Below, one piece after another: positions 1-7,410 of a stretch of DNA of 7,410 nt (position 1 is its first letter; the number at the start of each line of letters is the position of its first letter). The notes beneath the pieces were generated by a model. The model was not told where the DNA came from and did no database searches. It saw nothing but the letters and a program-made list of their open reading frames with translations. The translations under genes were made by a program, and so were the position numbers. Origin of the DNA: CAWEYG01 sp050747885 (GTDB lineage Bacteria; Acidobacteriota; Thermoanaerobaculia; UBA5066; DATFVB01); the NCBI GenBank assembly GCA_050747885.1, contig JBOGJO010000402.1, positions 1-7,410 of the forward strand. Reading direction: 5' to 3'.

Positions 1-2456
<2,456 letters not shown>

Positions 2457-2464
<8 letters not shown>

Positions 2465-3140
2465 CCAGGTTCCCGACACCCTCTCCTGACATCGTGAAAA
2501 TTTTATCACATCGGGACGCCAGATCCCGGTCGTGCGTCACGAGAACGACCGTTCCGCCGTTCTCCGCGTGGAGGGCGCGAAGCAGCGCGAACACGGATTC
2601 CGCGTTCTCCCGGTCGAGATTCCCCGTCGGTTCATCCGCAAACAACAGTCGCGGTTTTGCGATGATCGCGCGGGCAACCGCCGCCCGCTGGAGCTCCCCT
2701 CCCGAAAGCTCGGCGGGACGGTGCTCTCCCCGCCGGTCGAGACCCACGCGGTCGAGCGCTTCACGCGCGCGCCGCAGGGCTTCGGCGCGGGGCAGGCCGG
2801 AGATCCGAAGCGGCAGGGAGACGTTCTCGAGAGCGCTGAACTCGGGAAGGAGGTGGTGGAACTGAAACACGAAGCCCACGCTCTCGTTTCGAAGACGCGC
2901 CCGCTTCCGGGCGTCGAGGCTCGTCAGGGGGACGCCGAAGAGCTCGACTTCGCCCGAGTCCGGCTCGTCGATTCCGGCGAGCAGATGGAGCAGGGTCGAC
3001 TTACCCGAGCCGGAAGGGCCGACGACCGCGGCGAATTCGCCCGGCCCGAGATCGAGGGACAGGCCCGAGAAAACGCGCACCGCGGCCGCGCCCTTCCCGT
3101 AGCTCTTGGAGAGATTGACGGCCCGAACGGAGGCGCTCAT
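2457..3140 (-). CDS. lolD: LolD-type lipoprotein-releasing ABC transporter ATP-binding protein
   Basis: A 227-residue ABC ATPase that would power release of outer-membrane lipoproteins from the inner membrane, working on its cytoplasmic face with the LolC/E-type permease encoded just upstream. Motifs in order: Walker A GPSGSGKST at 41-49, Q-loop Gln93 in VFQFHHLLPEF, signature LSGGE at 145-149, Walker B LLFADE ending at Glu170, D-loop NLD at 174-176, H-loop His203. The FQFHHLLPEF segment and size are typical of LolD in the MacB/LolD/FtsE group. The start is the ATG whose bases overlap the TGA of the permease (ATGA), which matches the family N-terminus (MSASVRAVNLSKSYG). A longer in-frame reading to 3401 would lie wholly over the permease gene and has no ABC homology. 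The last 8 bp overlap the Clp gene. MacB-like or FtsE-like use is possible but less likely given the partner. Confidence 0.93.
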
Positions 3141-4300
3141 CGCGAGAGTCTGAGCGACTCCGCGGGGCCGACTCGCGCCGCGGCCCGGGCGGGAAAGTAC
3201 GTCGCCGCCGCGCCCGTCGCCAGGGAAAACGCCACGACGAGCGCGACGTCGCGGAGGTGCACCGCAAAGGGAACGTGCGAGAGCAGGTACACGTCCGCCG
3301 GCAGCCGCAGGATTCCCGACCGCTCCAGACTCCAGGAAATCCCCGTGCCCGCGGCCACGCCGAGGAGGGTCCCGATCGCCGCGATGGCGCCACCCAGCCA
3401 CCAGTAGATGCGCGAAAGCGAAGCGGCCGGCGCTCCCAGCGTCGCCAGGACGCCGAGGTCGCGCCGCTTCTCGACGACGAGAAGCGCGAGGTCCGCGACC
3501 ACGTTGAGCGAAGCGACCACGACGATCAGGAAGACCGTCACGAAGATGAGAACCTTTTCCATCCGGAGCGCAAACGTCAGGCCGACGTTCAGGTCGCGCC
3601 AGCTCCGCACGGAAACTCGCGGACCGAGCCTGGCAGAAAGATCGCGCGCCTCCGCGGGGGCCGCGTCCGGAGAACCGAGCCGCACTTCGAATGCCGAAAC
3701 GCCCGATTCCGTGCCCGCGAGAGCCCTCGCGTCCGGAAGCGACAGGCGAATTTCGGGGCCCGACGGGCCGGCGGATTCTCGGATGAGAGAAACGATCTCC
3801 ACCGTCACGACGATGGGTGCGGGGCCCAGGGGCGACATCTGCGTCCGGCTCGACAGGATCCTGGCCCGGGAGCCGGGTCCGAGACCGAGCTGACCGGCCG
3901 AGGAAGAAGTCAGTTTCGCCTGGCCGGGCGCCAGGTCGGATCCCGAAGCCCGGTACCGCGACGGCAGCGCCGAACGGCCCCGCGCGTCGGTGATCCAGCC
4001 GCGCCCCGAGACGATCGGATCGATCGAGCGGACGCCCGGCTCTTTCGCGATCGCGTCCCTCACCGACGCCGGGTCCTCGAAGAAGGCGGCGCCGGTCGGC
4101 GCCAGGAGAAGGTGCGGGGTGTCCCGCGCCAGGCGCTCGCGGATCTGGTCCTGAAACCCCGTGAGGAGCGCGATCGAGACGACCAACGCCGCGACCCCCA
4201 GCGCGAGGCCGCCGATCGAAATCGCCGACACCAGCGCGACATGGGCGCGCTTTCGCGACGCCGACAGATAGCGCAGAGCGATGAAGAGCTCGTAAGGCAC
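3137..4300 (-). CDS. lolC: LolC/LolE-family lipoprotein-releasing permease, GTG start
   Basis: A 387-residue inner-membrane permease with FtsX/MacB topology, the membrane half of the lipoprotein-release ABC transporter; it extracts outer-membrane-bound lipoproteins for transfer to the periplasmic carrier LolA. Helix 1 lies near residues 21-46, a periplasmic domain spans about 50-245, and three helices follow near 249-276, 300-322 and 350-370. EKRRDLGVLATLGA (277-290) after helix 2 and the PARAAARVGPAESLR tail are family hallmarks. Length is close to E. coli LolC (399). The GTG start gives (M)PYELFIALRYL, the standard family N-terminus. An extension upstream to 4414 would overlap the ACT gene and add non-homologous residues. 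There is no clear Shine-Dalgarno before the GTG (see the promoter entry). The stop overlaps the lolD start as ATGA. Only one permease gene is seen, so it may act as a homodimer (LolF-like), or a second gene may lie elsewhere. Confidence 0.92.
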   Translation of the reverse strand: MPYELFIALRYLSASRKRAHVALVSAISIGGLALGVAALVVSIALLTGFQDQIRERLARDTPHLLLAPTGAAFFEDPASVRDAIAKEPGVRSIDPIVSGRGWITDARGRSALPSRYRASGSDLAPGQAKLTSSSAGQLGLGPGSRARILSSRTQMSPLGPAPIVVTVEIVSLIRESAGPSGPEIRLSLPDARALAGTESGVSAFEVRLGSPDAAPAEARDLSARLGPRVSVRSWRDLNVGLTFALRMEKVLIFVTVFLIVVVASLNVVADLALLVVEKRRDLGVLATLGAPAASLSRIYWWLGGAIAAIGTLLGVAAGTGISWSLERSGILRLPADVYLLSHVPFAVHLRDVALVVAFSLATGAAATYFPARAAARVGPAESLRLSR

Positions 4301-4306
4301 ATCGGG

Positions 4307-4335
4307 AGAGTAGCGACAGGATGCGCCCGACACAA
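4307..4335 (-). promoter_or_regulatory. Weak promoter-like pair for a possible leaderless lolC transcript
   Basis: In the 58-bp gap between the ACT gene and lolC (4301-4358), the minus strand reads TTGTGT (4335-4330), a 17-bp spacer, then TACTCT (4312-4307), followed by 6 nt and the GTG start. Each hexamer matches the sigma-70 consensus at only 3 of 6 positions, but TACTCT fits TANNNT. The spacing would put the first transcribed base at about the GTG, which agrees with the missing Shine-Dalgarno. This is inference; a chance match is quite possible. Nothing else, including a terminator hairpin, is seen in the gap. Confidence 0.25.
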
Positions 4336-4358
4336 CCCGGATTCGCGCCCCGGACGGA

Positions 4359-4742
4359 TCAGCGATCGATTCGTCGGTGACCGGCCGAAGACAGCGCTGC
4401 CACCGCGGCGGCAAGGCGGTCCTGTTTGACCAGGAGGTAATCGGTATCGAACGTGCTCACGGCGAAAATACTGACGCCCGCTTCCGCGAGCGGCGCGAGC
4501 ACCGACGCGAGGACGCCGACCTGGTCGAACGCGAACGGTCCGCGAAGCTTCAGGAGCGCCCATCCTCGCTCCGCCCGCGCGCCCTTCGGAACCGCCTGCT
4601 GTGCGCAGACGATGCTGAGCTCTTCTTCCGTCCGCGTGACCGCGAAAAACCGGCCGCTCTCGATCCCTCCAAGGACCGGCTCCGCGGGACCGAGGCGCGC
4701 GACGGCATAGTCGCCCGGAACGACGGAGAACGAGATCTTCAA
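4359..4742 (-). CDS. ACT-domain protein (COG3603 / ACT_7 type), TTG start
   Basis: A 127-residue soluble protein. The N-terminal half holds VTRTEEELSIVC (35-46) and AERGWALLKLRGP (57-69). The C-terminal half (about 58-118) is an ACT_7-type domain with VGVLASVLAPLAEAGVSIFA (75-94) and STFDTDYLLVK (96-106). This pattern is characteristic of the small two-ACT-domain proteins of COG3603, which are thought to bind amino acids or similar small ligands; the exact role is not known. The TTG start shares bases with the stop of the DinB-like gene (TTGA), giving the family N-terminus MKISFSVVPGDYAVARL, so translation is probably coupled. It is followed by a 58-bp gap and lolC. Family assignment is firm; the ligand and process are not inferable from the window. 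Confidence 0.85.
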   Translation of the reverse strand: MKISFSVVPGDYAVARLGPAEPVLGGIESGRFFAVTRTEEELSIVCAQQAVPKGARAERGWALLKLRGPFAFDQVGVLASVLAPLAEAGVSIFAVSTFDTDYLLVKQDRLAAAVAALSSAGHRRIDR

Positions 4743-5239
4743 TCGAATTCCCGGCGGGGAGCCGCCTGTTCCTTTCCGACCCGCCCCGCGGCAATTTCCG
4801 CCCGGTGATAGTTCTCGCCCTTCACCGGCTCTCCCGCGAGCCGGCGCAACATCGCGAGCTGGCCGACGTGCGTGAGCGCGTCCGCGATCGGTCCCTGGAA
4901 GAGTTTCTCCGGCGGATTCGCGAGGGGCTCTGCCGACGCGAGCCGCGCGTCGAACTTCGCAAGGGCTTCGAAGAAACGCGCGACGCCCTCATCCCACGGC
5001 AGAAGTTTCGAGTCGCTCCAGGCCTCCTTGCCGTCGGCGAGGGTCCGGGCCCAATCGAACAGGTCGCCGATGTGGGCGAGAATTTCGCCGGCCGAGCGCG
5101 AGGCGCTGCCAGCTCGGAAATCGGAAAAGTCGGGCGGCGCGCCTCGCAGCGCCTTTCCACCGCGATAGGCGACCGTCGCCAGCGAGTGGCGAAGCAGATC
5201 GCGCTTCGCAGTCTCGGAGGACGTCTGGGGAACAGGCAT
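4739..5239 (-). CDS. DinB-superfamily (four-helix, putative metal-binding) protein
   Basis: A 166-residue, mostly helical protein of the DinB/YfiT-like fold. Members bind a divalent metal through histidines, and some act as thiol-dependent transferases; most, like this one, have no known reaction. Visible hallmarks are AGEILAHIGDLFDWA (50-64, His56), the WDEGVARFFEALAKFD stretch (82-97), and a conserved block FQGPIADALTHVGQLAMLRR (114-133, His124) followed by GEPVKGENY. Candidate ligands are His56 and His124; a clear third histidine is not evident (His18 and His145 are the only others), so metal binding is uncertain. The ATG starts 13 bp after the stop of the outer-membrane channel gene, with only a weak purine-rich GAGAG upstream. 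The stop overlaps the TTG of the ACT gene. No DNA-damage regulatory site is visible. Confidence 0.8.
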   Translation of the reverse strand: MPVPQTSSETAKRDLLRHSLATVAYRGGKALRGAPPDFSDFRAGSASRSAGEILAHIGDLFDWARTLADGKEAWSDSKLLPWDEGVARFFEALAKFDARLASAEPLANPPEKLFQGPIADALTHVGQLAMLRRLAGEPVKGENYHRAEIAAGRVGKEQAAPRREFD

Positions 5240-5252
5240 GACTCTCGGAAGC

Positions 5253-6749
5253 CTAGCGCTTTTCGTTCAGCCGCGGTTCCGCCGCTTTTCGCCTCGACAG
5301 AACGTCCGAGCCGGTCGGCAGGTCTGAGTCCCTCCACCCTCCGCCCAACGCCTTGACGAGATCGACCGCAGACGTCATCCGCCGGGCTCGAAGCTCGACG
5401 TTGACGCGCTCGTCCGCCAGGGCGGAGCTCTGCGCCGTGATGACTTCGAGGTAGCTCGTGATGCCTCCCCTGTAACGGGTCTGCGCGAGCGAAAGGGCGT
5501 GTTCGGCGGCGGCCACGGCATCGGCCTGCTGCACCGCCTCCTCGGACAGGATTCGGAGCGCCGCGAGATCGTCCTCGACTTCCTGAAATGCCGAGAGAAC
5601 GGTCTGCCGGTATCCGGCCACGGCCCCTTCCCACTGCGCTTGCGCCTGTTCCCTGGCCGCGCGCCGCTTGCCGCCCTCGAAGATCGTCCCGACGAGCGAC
5701 GCGCCAATCGACCAGAAACGGCTCGGAAGGGTGAATAGATCCGAGATCGCGGATGCCGTGTAGCCGCCCGAGCCGCTGAGCCCGAGGGTCGGAAAGAACG
5801 CGGCGATCGCCACGCCGATCCGAGCGTTGGCCGACGCGACCTGCCGTTCGGCCGACGCGATGTCGGGCCGCCGCTCCAGAAGCTGCGACGGGACCTCGAC
5901 GGGGATCTCCGGGGGCGCCTCGGTGAGCGGCGCCGGCGGGAGCGACAGCTCCGCCGGAGACTTGCCGACGAGAACCGCGATGGCATGCTCGAGCTGCGCC
6001 CGCGTCAACCCGAGATCGATGGCCTGTGCGCGCGTGGTCGAGAGCTGAGTTTGAGCCTGCGCCACATCGACGGCCGACACGACGCCCTGGTGAAAACGGT
6101 CCGTCGTGAGCTTGAGCGCCTTTTCGTACGCGGCGGCCGTCGTGTCGAGCAGGTCGATCTGCGCGTCGACGCCGCGAAGATTGAAGTAATCGGCCGCGAG
6201 CTGCGCCTGGTACGAAAGGCGCGCGCTCTCGAGGTCGGCCTCGCTCGCCTGCGCCGCCGCGACGCCGGCCTCGACACTGCGGCGGATTCTTCCCCAGAGA
6301 TCGATTTCCCACGACAAGTCCGCCGAGACGGCGAAGGAGCTCTCGACACGGGACCCCGTGGAGACGCCTGTCGCCGCGCCCTCGGAGCGTGTCGCCGAGG
6401 CGTTGCCGCCCACCACGGGGAAGAAATCCCCCCGCGCCCCCCTGGCGACCGCTCGGGCGGCGCGGTACGCCGCTTCGGCCTGCGCCACGTTCTGGTTGGA
6501 CAGGGCGACCTGGTCCTCGAGTCCGTCGAGCGCGGAATCCCCGAACACCGTCCACCATTTGCCGCGGGAAACGTTCTCCCGCGGCTCCGCCGGCTTCCAT
6601 TCCCCCGCGGTCGCGGCGGAAGGGGGGCCCTGCTCCTTCCAGTCCGGCGGCACCGGAGCGGAAGGCCGTTTGTAATTCGGCCCGACGGCGCATCCGGCGA
6701 GAAGAAGAGCGATCCCCGCGGGAACGAAAACCCCGACGCGAGCCTTCAT
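5253..6749 (-). CDS. NodT/OprM-family outer-membrane efflux lipoprotein
   Basis: A 498-residue TolC-like channel that carries substrates across the outer membrane as the exit duct of a tripartite RND pump. A lipoprotein signal is clear: MKARVGVFVP, a hydrophobic run, then lipobox LLAGC with Cys20. Ala at +2 predicts sorting to the outer membrane. The mature start AVGPNYKRP is typical of the NodT subfamily. Two OEP repeats follow, about 70-265 and 290-475. LSWEIDLWGR (145-154) and, in the second repeat, RRPDIASAERQV and TRYRGGITSYLEV are family signatures. The chosen ATG overlaps the TGA of the RND gene (ATGA) and has a good Shine-Dalgarno (GGAGG, 4-nt spacing). A reading begun upstream at 6812 would add 21 residues before the signal peptide and is rejected. 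Substrate cannot be told from sequence. Confidence 0.94.
   Translation of the reverse strand: MKARVGVFVPAGIALLLAGCAVGPNYKRPSAPVPPDWKEQGPPSAATAGEWKPAEPRENVSRGKWWTVFGDSALDGLEDQVALSNQNVAQAEAAYRAARAVARGARGDFFPVVGGNASATRSEGAATGVSTGSRVESSFAVSADLSWEIDLWGRIRRSVEAGVAAAQASEADLESARLSYQAQLAADYFNLRGVDAQIDLLDTTAAAYEKALKLTTDRFHQGVVSAVDVAQAQTQLSTTRAQAIDLGLTRAQLEHAIAVLVGKSPAELSLPPAPLTEAPPEIPVEVPSQLLERRPDIASAERQVASANARIGVAIAAFFPTLGLSGSGGYTASAISDLFTLPSRFWSIGASLVGTIFEGGKRRAAREQAQAQWEGAVAGYRQTVLSAFQEVEDDLAALRILSEEAVQQADAVAAAEHALSLAQTRYRGGITSYLEVITAQSSALADERVNVELRARRMTSAVDLVKALGGGWRDSDLPTGSDVLSRRKAAEPRLNEKR
6561..6585. repeat. Perfect 9-bp inverted repeat inside the efflux-channel gene
   Basis: GCCGCGGGA (6561-6569) and TCCCGCGGC (6577-6585) are perfect complements around a 7-nt loop, AACGTTC. 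It covers codons 55-63 of the channel, just after the lipoprotein linker. It has no following T-run and lies within coding sequence, so it is not an ordinary terminator. It may be a chance product of high GC, or an RNA hairpin near the 5' end of the gene. Confidence 0.6.
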
Positions 6750-7410
6750 GCACCCTCCCCGGCCGGGACCGGGCGGGAAGCCGCCCGCTCTCGGCCGCGC
6801 GACTTCCGCCACCAGATCTGGAGCCGGTCGAGATAGAGATAGACGACCGGCGTCGTGTAGAGCGTGAGCATCTGCGAAAAAATGAGCCCGCCCACGATCG
6901 CGATTCCGAGCGGACGGCGGAGCTCCGATCCGGTTCCGCCCCCGATGGCCAGCGGCAGCCCGCCCAGCAGGGCCGCCATCGTCGTCATCGTGATCGGCCG
7001 AAACCGAAGCAGACAGGCCTGAAAAATCGCGTCTTCCGGCTTTTTGCCCTGGTTGCGCTCCGCGTCGATCGCAAAATCGATCATCAGGATCGCGTTCTTC
7101 TTCACGATGCCGATCAGGAGAATGATCCCGATCAGGGCGATCACCGACAGGTCGTTGTGGGTGAGAAGCAGGGCGAGGAGGGCTCCCACTCCGGCAGAGG
7201 GAAGGGTCGACAGGATGGTGATCGGGTGGATGTAGCTCTCGTAGAGCACGCCGAGCACGATGTACATCGTCACGATCGCGGCGAGGATCAGCAACAGCGT
7301 GTTGGTGAGCGATGCCTGGAACGCAAGCGCCGCGCCTTGGAACGCGGTGTCGATGCTCGCCGGCATGCCGAGATCGGTTTCCGCCTGCTTGATCGCATCG
7401 ACAGCAGGAC
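6746..7410 (-). CDS. RND (HAE1 family) efflux pump inner-membrane subunit, MdtB/MdtC-like; C-terminal 220 residues
   Basis: The C-terminal end of a proton-driven resistance-nodulation-division pump; full proteins are about 1,000-1,050 residues, so most lies beyond the right edge. The visible part begins at the close of the last periplasmic domain (AIKQAETDLGMPASIDTAFQ, just right of 7366) and contains helices TM8-TM12. Markers in order are TMYIVLGVLYESYIHPITIL, STLPSAGVGALLALLL, LIGIVKKNAILMIDFA, CLLRFRPITMTTMAALLG, GSELRRPLGIAIVGG and LTLYTTPVVYLYLDRL. GVLYESYIHP with LLRFRPITMTTMAALLG resembles the MdtB/MdtC branch. The Met at 7366 is internal, since the frame is open and conserved to the right. 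The stop overlaps the start of the outer-membrane channel (ATGA), so pump and channel are co-translated. A basic cytoplasmic tail (RRKSRGRERAASR) follows TM12. Substrate is unknown. Confidence 0.93.
   Translation of the reverse strand, partial: PAVDAIKQAETDLGMPASIDTAFQGAALAFQASLTNTLLLILAAIVTMYIVLGVLYESYIHPITILSTLPSAGVGALLALLLTHNDLSVIALIGIILLIGIVKKNAILMIDFAIDAERNQGKKPEDAIFQACLLRFRPITMTTMAALLGGLPLAIGGGTGSELRRPLGIAIVGGLIFSQMLTLYTTPVVYLYLDRLQIWWRKSRGRERAASRPVPAGEGA
6753..6760 (-). promoter_or_regulatory. Ribosome binding site fixing the efflux-channel start
   Basis: The minus strand reads GGGGAGGG immediately before TGC-ATG, with the GGAGG core 4 nt from the ATG at 6749. It lies inside the end of the RND gene and supports the lipoprotein start over the longer upstream reading. 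Confidence 0.65.

Noticed and set aside
2465..2520. AT-richer patch near the lolD-clp boundary as a promoter
   Set aside because: The AAAATTTTATCACA stretch lies inside the lolD coding end (DKIFTM region), and no hexamer pair with acceptable spacing to the Clp start was found.
3141..3401. N-terminal extension of lolD
   Set aside because: The added residues lie over the 3' end of lolC, are Arg-rich and match nothing in ABC ATPases; the ATGA-overlap start gives the usual LolD length and N-terminus.
4301..4414. N-terminal extension of lolC into the ACT gene
   Set aside because: The extra 38 residues precede the conserved PYELFIALRYL start and overlap the end of the ACT gene.
3257..4429. Plus-strand open frame of 390 codons over lolC
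   Set aside because: Composition is Arg/Gly/Asp-rich low-complexity typical of an antisense shadow, while the minus strand encodes a clear LolC-type permease with family motifs.
6561..6585. Inverted repeat as a transcription terminator
   Set aside because: It is inside a coding region and has no T-run on either side, and the downstream genes are tightly packed on the same strand.
4822..6753. Minus-strand open frame of 643 codons spanning the efflux channel and DinB-like genes
   Set aside because: It is the same-strand alternative frame of two well-supported genes, very rich in Arg and Gly, with no recognisable domain.
5985..6836. Plus-strand open frame of 283 codons over the efflux channel
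   Set aside because: Antisense shadow of a gene with lipobox, paired OEP repeats and a good ribosome binding site.

Overview
The window is high-GC DNA with about seven genes, all on the minus strand and packed head to tail. Both edges cut through genes. Read in transcription order (right to left) it holds: the C-terminal part of an inner-membrane RND efflux pump, a NodT/OprM-type outer-membrane efflux lipoprotein, a DinB-fold protein, a small ACT-domain protein, a LolC/LolE-type permease, a LolD-type ATPase, and an Hsp100 (Clp) AAA+ ATPase that runs off the left edge. Gene style and order suggest a diderm (Gram-negative) bacterium. Acidobacteriota is my best guess, from the look of the DinB, ACT and Clp N-domain proteins, but that is inference and not proven here.

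Right part (about 5250-7410): the RND pump and its outer-membrane channel overlap by an ATGA start/stop. The periplasmic adaptor of this tripartite system is not visible and would be expected beyond the right edge. Middle part (4359-5239): the DinB-like and ACT-domain genes are joined by a TTGA overlap, with a TTG start for the ACT gene. Next (2457-4300): the lolC-like and lolD-like genes are joined by a second ATGA overlap and together form the lipoprotein-release ABC transporter. The outer-membrane channel in the same run carries a lipobox, so it is a plausible client of that transporter. The only gap over 20 bp is the 58 bp before lolC. It holds a weak promoter-like pair placed as for a leaderless transcript starting at the GTG codon.

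Left part (1-2464) is the oddest. The frame is open throughout and encodes a full-sized Hsp100 protein with all Walker and Arg-finger motifs, but it looks assembled from three sources. The N-domain and start of NBD1 are ClpC-like. The rest of NBD1, the long coiled-coil M-domain and the start of NBD2 are a proteobacterial-looking ClpB with different codon use. NBD2 onward is a third, very GC-rich, actinobacterial-looking ClpB. The two seams fall on the two most conserved stretches of the gene, the Walker A regions. A metagenome assembly chimera (or a cross-lineage recombinant) is therefore the leading explanation. I found no mobile element, CRISPR array, tRNA or rRNA, and no convincing new system.
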